Shown here: positions 8,030 to 14,727 of the stretch, one piece after another
Numbering within the stretch: the first letter of the stretch is position 1
How the letters are laid out: every line of letters starts with the position of its first letter
Origin: Cyanobium sp. FGCU52
GTDB taxonomy: Bacteria > Cyanobacteriota > Cyanobacteriia > PCC-6307 > Cyanobiaceae
Direction of reading: 5' to 3'
Assembly (NCBI GenBank): GCA_024958715.1
Contig: JANWUS010000024.1
Span: 1-64,000, forward strand
DNA: 64,000 nucleotides
The notes under the pieces: generated by a model
Told to the model about the DNA's origin: nothing
Databases searched by the model: none
What the model saw: the letters and a program-made list of their open reading frames with translations, nothing else
Position numbers and translations under genes: made by a program

Positions 8030-9319
8030 ATGGCTTCCAACACCAGTCGCCATCAGGTCACCGTGCCCTCGGGTGCCGGACGCGCCCAGATCTTCCTCCG
8101 CATGCTGGGCCCGGCCTACCTCGTGGCCGTGGGCTACATGGATCCGGGCAACTGGGCCACTGATCTGGCTGCCGGGTCCCGCTACGGGTATGCCCTGCTC
8201 TGGGTGGTGGGGCTTTCCAGCCTGATGGCGGTGCTGATTCAGTCGCTCTGCTGCCGTTTCGGGATCGCCACCGGTCTCGACCTGGCCCAGGCCTGCAGCC
8301 GACTGCTCGATCGACGCCTCCGCATCCCCCTGTGGCTGATGGCCGAGGTGGCGATCGTGGCCTGCGATCTCGCTGAATTGCTTGGCAGCGCCATCGCCCT
8401 CAAGCTGCTGTTCGGGCTGCCCTTGGCCTGGGGGGTGGCTCTCACGGCCGGTGACACCCTGTTGCTGCTGATGCTGGAGCGTTACGGCGTGCGGCGCCTG
8501 GAAGCCCTCGTGATCGCCCTGGTGGCGCTGGTGGGGACTTGCTTCACGGTTGAGTTGCTCCTGGTTCAGCCGGACTGGCGCGCCGTGTTGGTCGGTTTCC
8601 TGCCCCATCCCAGCAGCCTCAGGGATGGTCAGCAGCTGTATCTGGCGGCCGGTATCCTCGGCGCCACCGTGATGCCCCACAACCTGTATCTGCACACCGC
8701 GCTGATGCAGAGCCGGAGATGGAGCGATCGACAGGACGCCCGTCACCGTGCCCTCCGCTACGCCAACCTCGACACGATGCTCGCCCTGAGCTTTGCCTTC
8801 CTGGTGAATGCCTCGATCCTCGTGGTGGCCGGTGGCAGTTTCCACGGCCGCCTGGCCGAGCCGGTCACCGATCTCGCCCAGGCCTACCGCCTGCTCACCC
8901 CATTGCTGGGCACGTCCCTGGCCGGGGTGTTGTTCGGAATCGGGCTTCTCGCCGCCGGCCAAAGCTCCACGCTCACCGGCACCTTGGCCGGTCAGGTGGT
9001 GATGGAGGGTTTCCTCGATCTGCGCCTGAGCGAGTGGCAACGGCGACTGCTGACCCGAAGCCTGGCCCTGCTGCCGGCGCTGGTCACCGTGATTCTTCTG
9101 GGCGATCAGGCCACGACCGGCCTGCTGATTCTCAGCCAGGTGGTCCTCAGCCTGCAACTGCCCTTTGCCGTGATCCCGCTGATGTGGTTCTGCGGGAAAC
9201 GGGACCTCATGGGCGATCTGAGAACCCCGATCTGGCTGCAGATGGCGGGTTGGACCTGCGCCGGTCTGATCCTCCTGCTCAAAACCTCGTTGCTTGCCTC
9301 GGTGCTGAAGGGAGGCTGA
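8030..9319 (+). CDS. NRAMP family divalent metal (Mn/Fe) transporter
   Basis: A 429-residue polytopic membrane protein, about 11 helices, that imports manganese or iron with protons. The metal-site motifs are intact: 'YMDPGNWATD' in TM1 (Asp38, Asn41) and 'GATVMPHNLYLH' in TM6 (Met215, His217), with 'GLLAAGQSSTLTGTLAGQVVMEGFL' matching the conserved TM8/loop region. The length is normal. It lies within the tRNA-bounded island and faces the broken hupE. I would not assign MntH strictly because NRAMP subgroups are hard to separate by eye. Confidence 0.93.
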   Translation: MASNTSRHQVTVPSGAGRAQIFLRMLGPAYLVAVGYMDPGNWATDLAAGSRYGYALLWVVGLSSLMAVLIQSLCCRFGIATGLDLAQACSRLLDRRLRIPLWLMAEVAIVACDLAELLGSAIALKLLFGLPLAWGVALTAGDTLLLLMLERYGVRRLEALVIALVALVGTCFTVELLLVQPDWRAVLVGFLPHPSSLRDGQQLYLAAGILGATVMPHNLYLHTALMQSRRWSDRQDARHRALRYANLDTMLALSFAFLVNASILVVAGGSFHGRLAEPVTDLAQAYRLLTPLLGTSLAGVLFGIGLLAAGQSSTLTGTLAGQVVMEGFLDLRLSEWQRRLLTRSLALLPALVTVILLGDQATTGLLILSQVVLSLQLPFAVIPLMWFCGKRDLMGDLRTPIWLQMAGWTCAGLILLLKTSLLASVLKGG

Positions 9320-9336
9320 ATCGGAGGCATGGGGCA

Positions 9337-9620
9337 TCACCCCCACTCCCGCAGCACCCACAGGGCCGGCGGCCCGAGCACCGCCCCCCAGAGGCCCCCA
9401 GCACCATCGCCACCACGTGATCGAGGCCGCTGAACGGATGCAGGAAGCCGGCCACGACACCGCCGCCGGCATGGGCATCGGCATGGGCATCGGCATGGGC
9501 CCAGCCCGCCGACGGCAGCAGGGCCAGGGTGACAGAAGCCAGCCAGGCCCATCGTCCGTGGATTGGCTCCAGCGGTTGAAGGCCGCTGCCGATAGTCCTG
9601 GATCTGCCGCCTGGGACCAA
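9337..9620 (-). pseudogene. hupE: HupE/UreJ-type nickel/cobalt permease, frameshifted N-terminal remnant
   Basis: The minus strand begins with a signal-like segment (WAWLASVTLALLPSAGWAHA) and reads 'GGVVAGFLHPFSGLDHVVAMV', the diagnostic HupE/UreJ first-helix motif HPxxGxDHxLAM. Directly after, near 9395, the family text GLWGAVLGPPALWVL continues in another frame and then stops at 9337, so there is a frameshift and the remaining two thirds of the gene are gone. HupE transports nickel or cobalt across the membrane. A 12-base tandem repeat encodes the ADAH repeats after the signal. The remnant ends against the NRAMP gene. Confidence 0.7.
9469..9500. repeat. 12-bp tandem repeat in the hupE remnant
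   Basis: GCATGGGCATCG occurs twice in full and then 8 bases more. On the minus strand it encodes Ala-Asp-Ala-His repeats, a His-rich insert after the signal peptide such as is common in HupE proteins. Confidence 0.8.
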
Positions 9621-9629
9621 GGCCTGCCC

Positions 9630-10055
9630 CTAGCGGGGATGCTCGGAGCAGGGCATCCAGCGGGAACCCATGGCATGGGCCCCACTACAGCCCACTCTCC
9701 TGGCTTGCTCAAGAGCCTCCTCACGGGTGGGGTAAGCCATCAGGTGCGGCGGCGTGTGGCCCGCTGAGCTGTGGTGGTGCTGATGCAGGGCAGGGGGAGG
9801 AGCCCCAAGGCGCCGCGGGCCCATGCCATCCAGACCCGCCCACCAGACCCCCATCACATTCACGCCTGCCACCAGCACGCCCATGCCCACCACACAGGCG
9901 TTGAGGACACCCATCCCCACAACGCCGAGGCTGATCACTCCCATCGGCACCACGCCGACACTCACCACGCCCATCGGCACGATGCCGATCGAGATGATGC
10001 CCAGGGGCGCCACGCCAAAGGCGATCCGCTTGGGCTTGTCGCCGCAGCCGTGCAT
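9630..10055 (-). CDS. Gly/Met pentapeptide-repeat protein with His-rich linker and C-terminal DUF3721 domain
   Basis: 141 residues in three parts. Residues 13-80 are about twelve consecutive five-residue repeats of the form G-[V/I]-[V/I]-x-[M/small], for example GVVPM-GVVSV-GVVPM-GVISL-GVVGM. Residues 91-104 are His-rich (HQHHHSSAGHTPPH). Residues 107-139 form a DUF3721-like domain ending 'CSGAHAMGSRWMPCSEH'. No signal peptide is obvious; the repeats could be a hydrophobic coil or membrane-associated. It is the second gene of an operon, 12 bases after a stand-alone DUF3721 gene, opposite a MerR regulator. The repeats are not the A(D/N)Lxx type. Metal binding through Met, His and Cys is inference. 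Confidence 0.75.
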   Translation of the reverse strand: MHGCGDKPKRIAFGVAPLGIISIGIVPMGVVSVGVVPMGVISLGVVGMGVLNACVVGMGVLVAGVNVMGVWWAGLDGMGPRRLGAPPPALHQHHHSSAGHTPPHLMAYPTREEALEQARRVGCSGAHAMGSRWMPCSEHPR

Positions 10056-10067
10056 GAACGTCCAGCG

Positions 10068-10307
10068 TCAGTGGGAAGGCCCGGAGCCGTGGGCCTCACC
10101 GTGCTTGGCACAGGGCATCCACTGGTTGCCCATCCTGTGGGTGCCCGTGCAGTTGAAGTGCTGCTTGGCGGCCTTCTCGGCTTCGGCCTGAGTCGGGTAG
10201 AGAGCTGGTACGCCGCCTGTCCCGGTGGCTGGAGCGGCCAGGCCAGGGACGGAGAGCAGGAGGTTGGCGCCAAGCGCGGCTACCCACGGGCTGAAACGCT
10301 TGGGCAT
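10068..10307 (-). CDS. secreted DUF3721 domain protein
   Basis: 79 residues: a signal peptide (MPKRFSPWVAALGANLLLSV, cleaved near Ala24-Ala25), then a DUF3721 domain at about 37-69, 'YPTQAEAEKAAKQHF' followed by 'NCTGTHRMGNQWMPCAKH'. Conserved Cys53, His57, Cys66 and His69 in the C-x3-H-x5-W-M-P-C-x2-H pattern, plus tail His residues, look suited to metal or heme binding, but no function is established as far as I know. It is first in a two-gene operon and its promoter region contains the MerR-type palindrome at 10353-10375. Confidence 0.85.
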   Translation of the reverse strand: MPKRFSPWVAALGANLLLSVPGLAAPATGTGGVPALYPTQAEAEKAAKQHFNCTGTHRMGNQWMPCAKHGEAHGSGPSH

Positions 10308-10352
10308 CGGGAGGGAGGAAGCGCAGAGAAGGCCTGCAGCCTAACAGGAGTC

Positions 10353-10375
10353 TCCAGTAAGCCTCCATTACTGGA
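10353..10375. promoter_or_regulatory. MerR-type operator between the DUF3721 operon and merR
   Basis: A perfect inverted repeat, TCCAGTAA, 7-base spacer, TTACTGGA, with outer bases also partly symmetric (ACCTTCC on one side, GGAGACT on the other). This resembles the CTTCCAGT...ACTGGAAG dyads bound by MerR-family metal regulators. It lies 46 bases before the DUF3721 start and 59 bases before the merR start, so it can serve both divergent genes. Promoter hexamers could not be placed with confidence. Confidence 0.7.
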
Positions 10376-10433
10376 AGGTCCTGGCTGGGGCGTGTGTCGC
10401 CCCTGGATGCCAGAGTTGCAAAGATTCCATCAG

Positions 10434-10859
10434 ATGGAGGGTTTGGTCGTGGCCCGCCGGTCCTCGCTGCCATCACCGAGCACTCCAGGCCTGCGCATCG
10501 GTGAGATGGCAAGGCGTTCAGGGCTCTCGGTCAAGACGATTCGCTTCTACTGCGACCAGGGACTGATTAAGCCCCAGGCTCGCTCCGCTGCTGGATACAG
10601 ATTGTTTGAGCAGGACACCCTTGCGGAACTGGCGATCGTTCGCGCCCTCCGTGCGATGGATGTGTCGATTCCTGAGTTGTCGAGAATCCTTGAGGTGCGA
10701 CGAGCCGGTGTCTGCAACTGCTCTGTCCTCAAGGACAGTATTGCAGCAAAGATCGAATCAATCAGCCTGCGCATCTCCGAGCTCGCCACCATGAAGGATG
10801 AGCTTGCACGGCTGCTGGACAGCTGGCAGGACTGCGGCGGCCTGAAGGTTGATCGCTGA
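10434..10859 (+). CDS. MerR family transcriptional regulator, probably metal-sensing
   Basis: 141 residues. The N-terminal winged helix-turn-helix is unmistakable: 'LRIGEMARRSGLSVKTIRFY' then 'CDQGLIKPQARSAAGYRLF' and 'LAELAIVRALRAMDVSI'. A dimerisation helix follows (about 100-130). Cys94 and Cys96 (VCNC), Cys134 near the C-terminus and Cys40 could form a metal site; the arrangement is not the C-x7-C loop of CueR, so the ligand is open. The ATG at 10434 is chosen because the frame upstream is unpatterned. Base composition looks less GC-rich than in core genes nearby, fitting acquisition with the island. It is divergent from the DUF3721 operon. Confidence 0.9.
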   Translation: MEGLVVARRSSLPSPSTPGLRIGEMARRSGLSVKTIRFYCDQGLIKPQARSAAGYRLFEQDTLAELAIVRALRAMDVSIPELSRILEVRRAGVCNCSVLKDSIAAKIESISLRISELATMKDELARLLDSWQDCGGLKVDR

Positions 10860-11156
10860 TCGCCATGGGCGTCCGCTTCTGACGCTCCGCCCACGTGACC
10901 CTTCCTGGCGATGTGGGCCTCGATGTCCCGGCGGCAGAGGGTCACCAAGGCCTGCAGGCAGCGATCATGGATCAGCGCCCCATGGTGTCGCTCCCGTGAC
11001 GGTAAGGCTTCACGGAAGCTCTGCCAGCCCCCCCCAGCTGACCAGCACTTACAGGTGAACCCGTTCACTTGCTGATGCTCCACGCGGCCCCAACCGGCGA
11101 CAAGTGGCGTGAGCTGAGATGGCAACACGACAGCCCGAGAGCCCAGTCATGGCAAT
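10860..11156. other. non-coding stretch between merR and the tRNA terminator
   Basis: About 300 bases with no recognised gene. The minus strand reads a protein-like segment (LIHDRCLQALVTLCRRDIEA) within a frame starting at 11128, but this frame runs on antisense through merR and matches no family I know; it may be a gene fragment. Confidence 0.4.
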
Positions 11157-11180
11157 AAAAAAGCCCCTGTTTTCAGGGGC
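11157..11180 (-). terminator. rho-independent terminator of the tRNA-Met gene
   Basis: On the minus strand GCCCCTG, loop AAAA, CAGGGGC, then TTTTTT, beginning 11 bases after the tRNA 3' end. This is a strong intrinsic terminator. Confidence 0.9.
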
Positions 11181-11190
11181 CGCATGCGAT

Positions 11191-11263
11191 GGCTCGGGGG
11201 AGACTTGAACTCCCGACCTTGGGGTTATGAATCCCACGCTCTAACCAGCTGAGCTACCGAGCC
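11191..11263 (-). tRNA. tRNA-Met (CAT anticodon)
   Basis: The minus strand folds as a full cloverleaf: acceptor GGCTCGG / CCGAGCC, D-arm GCTC...GAGC, anticodon loop TTCATAA with anticodon CAT, T-arm GGGAG TTCAAGT CTCCC; no encoded CCA. The anticodon stem TGGGA/CCCCA has one A-C mismatch next to the loop. CAT could also mark tRNA-Ile(k2CAT); the acceptor G1-C72 pair argues against initiator tRNA. Its 3' half is repeated at 6794-6841, making it the likely integration site of the island. Confidence 0.92.
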
Positions 11264-11311
11264 GCGGTGATCGCAGTGTAAACGATCACCGAATCCGGCC
11301 CGGCAGCGGCG

Positions 11312-12334
11312 TCAGGCCCGAGGGGGCAGGAACTGCAGGGGATTCACCGCACCGCGACCAGGCGGCAGGATCTCGAAGTGCAGGTGGGGACCGGTGCTGC
11401 GGCCGGTGCTGCCCATCCGGCTGATGGTCTGCCCCTGGGCCACCTCGTCACCGGTGCGCACCAGCAGGGCGCTGTTGTGAGCGTACCGGGTGAGGCTGCC
11501 GTCGTCGTGGGTGATCTCCACCAGGTAGCCGAACCCGCCGTCATGCCATCCGGAGAAGGTGACCCGTCCGCTCTGGGCGGCGACGATGGGGGTGCCGACG
11601 CTGTTGGCGATGTCGATGCCCCTGTGCATGCGACCCCAGCGCCAGCCGTAGCCGGAGGTGAAGACTCCCTGGGCCGGCCACACCCAGGCCGTGGAGGTGC
11701 GGCCGCCGAAGCGGGAACCCTCGGGCTGCTGGCGGAAGTTGGGCAGTTCCGGCCAGCTGAGCCCACCGCTGCCGGTGGGACGGGCGGCGATCACGCTGCG
11801 CGAGCGCAGCGGAGACGACTGGGCGAGACGCACCTGGCTGCCCACCACCAGCCGGGCCGTTTCCAGGCCCGGATTGAGGCGCAGCAGTTCGGCCAGGGTG
11901 AGGCCGTAGCGCTCGGCGATCTTGAGCAGGGTGTCGCCGAGGCGCACGACGCCGGAGGCACCGGAGGCGGAGGCGATCTGAACGGGGGGGTCGGGACGCA
12001 GGGCCCTGGCGTCGAGGGCATCGACGCCGCGAAGCTTCTCGGAGCGCTCCCCGGGGACGCTGAGCCAGTCGCCGCTGACGAACTGATGGTCCTCGTCGAC
12101 GTCGTTGAGGCGGGCCAGACGGGTCTCATCGACCTGGAGGCCGGAGGACAGTTCCTCCAGGCTCACCGGCTGCTTGACCTGCACCCAGACGCTTCGCGAA
12201 CCGGTGGGCAGGGAGGCGATGAGCGTGCCCGTCCCGGAAGCGCCTGCATCGTCATCGGCAAGGGCGGCCACCAGAGGAAGGGCGGCGGCGGGAGCGGTGA
12301 GCAGTGCGGGCAGGATCCAGTGGCAAGGCTTCAT
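11312..12334 (-). CDS. LysM-containing M23 family metallopeptidase
   Basis: A 340-residue secreted cell-wall enzyme or regulator. There is a signal peptide (MKPCHWILPALLTAPAAALP). A LysM-like segment follows (VVRLGDTLLKIAERYGLTLA, ELLRLNPGLETARLVVGSQV). The C-terminal M23/LytM endopeptidase domain has the zinc ligands in 'MHRGIDIANSVGTP' (His, Asp) and 'GPHLHFEI' (H-x-H), with 'GFGYLVEITHDDGSLTRYAH' in between. All catalytic residues are present, so it should cleave peptidoglycan cross-bridges. The ATG at 12334 is preferred to the one 14 codons upstream because it begins the signal peptide. Confidence 0.92.
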   Translation of the reverse strand: MKPCHWILPALLTAPAAALPLVAALADDDAGASGTGTLIASLPTGSRSVWVQVKQPVSLEELSSGLQVDETRLARLNDVDEDHQFVSGDWLSVPGERSEKLRGVDALDARALRPDPPVQIASASGASGVVRLGDTLLKIAERYGLTLAELLRLNPGLETARLVVGSQVRLAQSSPLRSRSVIAARPTGSGGLSWPELPNFRQQPEGSRFGGRTSTAWVWPAQGVFTSGYGWRWGRMHRGIDIANSVGTPIVAAQSGRVTFSGWHDGGFGYLVEITHDDGSLTRYAHNSALLVRTGDEVAQGQTISRMGSTGRSTGPHLHFEILPPGRGAVNPLQFLPPRA

Positions 12335-12496
12335 GCAAAACAAGCAAAGAACAGACCCGGCGGAGAAGCCGCACATCCGCGGGTTCGGCAGACGGTAGCG
12401 CCCGAATCCGGGAGGAGCAAGGCGAGGGGTGCCATCCCTTAAGTCGTCCCCTTCCCTCCGCCATTGCTGCTGTGACGGTTTCTTGTGTGACCGGGG

Positions 12497-12979
12497 CTAC
12501 AGACGCCTGTGTTCCAGCTGGCGCAGCGCCTCGAACAGCACCACGCCCACCGAGACCGAGAGATTGAGGCTGCGCACGCCCCCCCGGCCCGAGGCCAGCG
12601 AGCAGGGCAGCGGGATCGTGAGCCGCTCTTCGGCGGCCGCCAGCACCTCCGACGGCAGCCCGTCACTCTCCCGCCCGAACAGCAGCCAGTCGTCGTCGTC
12701 GAAGCTGAAACTGGTGTAGCTGCGGTTCGCCCGGCTGCTGAGGGCCACCAGCCGTCCGCCCCGCTGCTGGCGTGCCTGCAGGAAGGCGTCCACATCGGCG
12801 TGACGGTGCAGCCGCACCCAGGGCCAGTAGTCGAGGCCGGCCCGCCGCAGCTGGCGATCGCTGATCTCGAAGCCCAGGGGTTCGATCAGGTGCAGCTCAC
12901 TACCGGTGGCCGCGCAGCTTCGGGCCACGTTGCCGGTGTTCGGCGGAATCTCCGGCTGGTAGAGCACGATCCTGGGCAT
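12497..12979 (-). CDS. trmL: tRNA (cytidine/uridine(34)-2'-O)-methyltransferase
   Basis: A 160-residue SPOUT methyltransferase that methylates the wobble ribose of certain leucine tRNAs. Signatures are 'VLYQPEIPPNTGNVARSCAATG' at the N-terminus, 'LLFGRESDGLP' in the middle, and the trefoil-knot 'RSLNLSVSVGVVLFEALRQL' at the C-terminus. Its length matches TrmL and excludes the larger SpoU types. It is last in a tight minus-strand run, 6 bases after cobU. Confidence 0.93.
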   Translation of the reverse strand: MPRIVLYQPEIPPNTGNVARSCAATGSELHLIEPLGFEISDRQLRRAGLDYWPWVRLHRHADVDAFLQARQQRGGRLVALSSRANRSYTSFSFDDDDWLLFGRESDGLPSEVLAAAEERLTIPLPCSLASGRGGVRSLNLSVSVGVVLFEALRQLEHRRL

Positions 12980-12985
12980 CGCCGC

Positions 12986-13558
12986 TCAGGGCTCCGCCGG
13001 CAGGGGCTGGCTGATGGCCAGCAGATCGATCACCCGGCCCTGCACCACCAGCCAGGCCCGGTCACAGCGGGCGGTGAGCTGCTGCTGCAGCCGGCCGAGG
13101 CGATCGCGGAACCGTCCGCCGGCCGCGGTGGCGGGCACCACCCCCCAGCCCGTCTCCTCGCTCACCACCACCAACGGCGCGCGGCAGCAGGCCAGGGCCT
13201 CCAGCAGGTTCTCCCGCTCCCGGCTCCACGCCTCCCCCTCCAGCTCCAGATGGGCCGCCACCCAGGTGCCGAGGGAATCGACCAGCCCCAGGGTGTGGGG
13301 AGGCAGCCGGTCGAGGGCCTCCGCCAGGGCGCCCTCCACCTCGCGGCAGTCCCAGCTGGCCGGCCGACGTCGCCGATGGCGTTCCAGCCGACGCTGCCAG
13401 GCCGCATCGTTCGGCAGCAGGGGACCCGTGGCCAGATACACCACGGGGCGTGCCGAGCGCAAGGCCAGATGTTCGGCCCAGCGGCTCTTGCCGCTGCGGG
13501 CCGGCCCGCTCACCAGGCTCAGCCTGGGAACGGCATCGCCGTTGCCCTCAGCCGCCAC
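12986..13558 (-). CDS. cobU: adenosylcobinamide kinase / adenosylcobinamide-phosphate guanylyltransferase
   Basis: 190 residues. CobU phosphorylates adenosylcobinamide and transfers GMP to it in nucleotide-loop assembly of cobamides. The Walker A motif is at 17-25 (SGPARSGKS) and the family signatures 'VVYLATGPLL', 'LGLVDSLGTWVA' and 'APLVVVSEETGWGVVP' are all there. It overlaps no neighbour but lies 2 bases from pcxA and 6 from trmL, so co-transcription is likely. It links to cobN and B12-dependent metH in this window. Confidence 0.93.
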   Translation of the reverse strand: MAAEGNGDAVPRLSLVSGPARSGKSRWAEHLALRSARPVVYLATGPLLPNDAAWQRRLERHRRRRPASWDCREVEGALAEALDRLPPHTLGLVDSLGTWVAAHLELEGEAWSRERENLLEALACCRAPLVVVSEETGWGVVPATAAGGRFRDRLGRLQQQLTARCDRAWLVVQGRVIDLLAISQPLPAEP

Positions 13559-13560
13559 CC

Positions 13561-14706
13561 TCAGCCACCACCGTTCATGTTGCGCAGCGTGGCCACCGAG
13601 GAGGGCGACACGCGGTTGAGATACCGGAAGATCCAGTACTTGAAGATCGTGGCCAGCACCACCGGGAAGGTGGCGATGAACAGCATGATGAAGTTCTCCC
13701 GGGCCGGCAGACCCAGGTGGTGGGCCACGCCGTCGAGAAGAACAGTCCAGCCTTCGGGACTGTGAAAGCCCACGAAGATGTCGGTGAAGAGAATGATGGC
13801 GAAGGCCTTGGCGCTGTCGCTCAGCCCGTAGACAAGCTCATCGATGAAGCCGCGCAGCACCTGCAGATCCCGCTGCCCGAACACACACACGAGGGCGAAG
13901 CCGATCAGGCCGCAGAGATCGGCGAGAACGTTCTTGATCGCCTCGGTGCTCTCCTGATCCGCTTCCTCCTTCAGTTCGCGGGCCCGCTCGGTGAGACGGG
14001 CGTGCAGTTCCTCGCGGGTGGGCAGGGCTTCGTCCTTGAGCAGGGCATCGAATTCGATCTCCGCCTGATAGGCGCGCAGCTTCTGGATCGCCCGCTCCTC
14101 GAGCTGCGGTTTGGGGTAGGCAAGGATCGGCGCATGGGGGGAGAAGCGGTCGACCAGCGGCCCCACCAGGTAGCTGCGGCTGACCTGCTGCACCAGGATC
14201 GGCACCAGGATCAGCAGCAGCAGGATGCGCAGCGACACCAGGGTGGAATCGCGGCGCCGGCGGAAGCCCGCCACCACGCTGGCTTCGGCTTCCGGGTCCA
14301 GCTGGCGCCGCACCTGGTCCACCACCCCCAGCAGGCTGCGGGGCAGCACCTCGGGGGAGCGGCTGATGCTGGGCAGGGGCTGGCGGGTCTGCTCGTAGCG
14401 GTTGACCACCGATTCGATCAGCTGAAGCTGGCGCATCTCCTGGCCGGCCAGTTCCTTGCGGTAGGGCTGCACGTGCTCGAGCGCCTGGCGGCACACCTGC
14501 AGGGCAGCCCGGAAGCGGCGCAGCACCTGGGCCTGCATGCCCTTGGGGAGGCGCAGCTCCAGCTCCGGCCGCACGGGGCGGTCGTTGTAATGCTCCAGCT
14601 CGATGCTCTGGATCAGCAGGGCCGATTCGTAGCCCCGCTCCAGGTCATGGCTGAGGTCGAGGGTACGGGCGCGGCCGAAGGCGCCCATCCAGTCGTTGAG
14701 ACCCAT
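13561..14706 (-). CDS. pcxA: proton extrusion protein PcxA (CemA family)
   Basis: 381 residues, the length of cyanobacterial PcxA. The N-terminal half is soluble and helical (MGLNDWMGAFGRARTLDLSH); the C-terminal half has the four membrane segments of CemA proteins, including 'LVSLRILLLLILVPILVQQV', 'VLADLCGLIGFALVCVFGQR', 'AFAIILFTDIFVGFHSPEGW' and 'FIMLFIATFPVVLATIFKYW'. PcxA supports light-dependent proton extrusion and cytoplasmic pH control. It sits between the psb32-like gene and cobU. Confidence 0.95.
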   Translation of the reverse strand: MGLNDWMGAFGRARTLDLSHDLERGYESALLIQSIELEHYNDRPVRPELELRLPKGMQAQVLRRFRAALQVCRQALEHVQPYRKELAGQEMRQLQLIESVVNRYEQTRQPLPSISRSPEVLPRSLLGVVDQVRRQLDPEAEASVVAGFRRRRDSTLVSLRILLLLILVPILVQQVSRSYLVGPLVDRFSPHAPILAYPKPQLEERAIQKLRAYQAEIEFDALLKDEALPTREELHARLTERARELKEEADQESTEAIKNVLADLCGLIGFALVCVFGQRDLQVLRGFIDELVYGLSDSAKAFAIILFTDIFVGFHSPEGWTVLLDGVAHHLGLPARENFIMLFIATFPVVLATIFKYWIFRYLNRVSPSSVATLRNMNGGG

Positions 14707-14727
14707 GGGGGTGGAGGAGGGTGCGCT

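Larger units (their letters stand above)
6794..11233. mobile_element. candidate tRNA-Met-bounded metal-homeostasis island
   Basis: About 4.4 kb lie between the partial tRNA copy and the intact tRNA-Met, in the geometry expected from integration into a tRNA 3' end: the intact tRNA's 3' end points into the island and the 3' fragment sits at the far side in the same orientation. The contents are accessory and metal-linked: metallothionein, NRAMP transporter, a broken hupE, two DUF3721 genes, a MerR regulator. Two broken genes and long non-coding stretches set it apart from the compact surroundings. No integrase is visible, so it would be an immobile relic; this interpretation is inference. Confidence 0.55.

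Noticed and set aside
9469-9500. Short tandem repeats as a CRISPR-like array
   Set aside because: Units are 12 bases without spacers and encode Ala-Asp-Ala-His repeats in a hupE remnant.
7976-9724. A 582-codon open frame antisense to the NRAMP gene
   Set aside because: The NRAMP motifs are complete on the plus strand; the antisense product is Gln/His/Gly-rich shadow text.
10547-11128. A 193-codon minus-strand frame overlapping merR
   Set aside because: Its second half is antisense to an intact MerR gene; the first 90 codons look protein-like but match nothing known.
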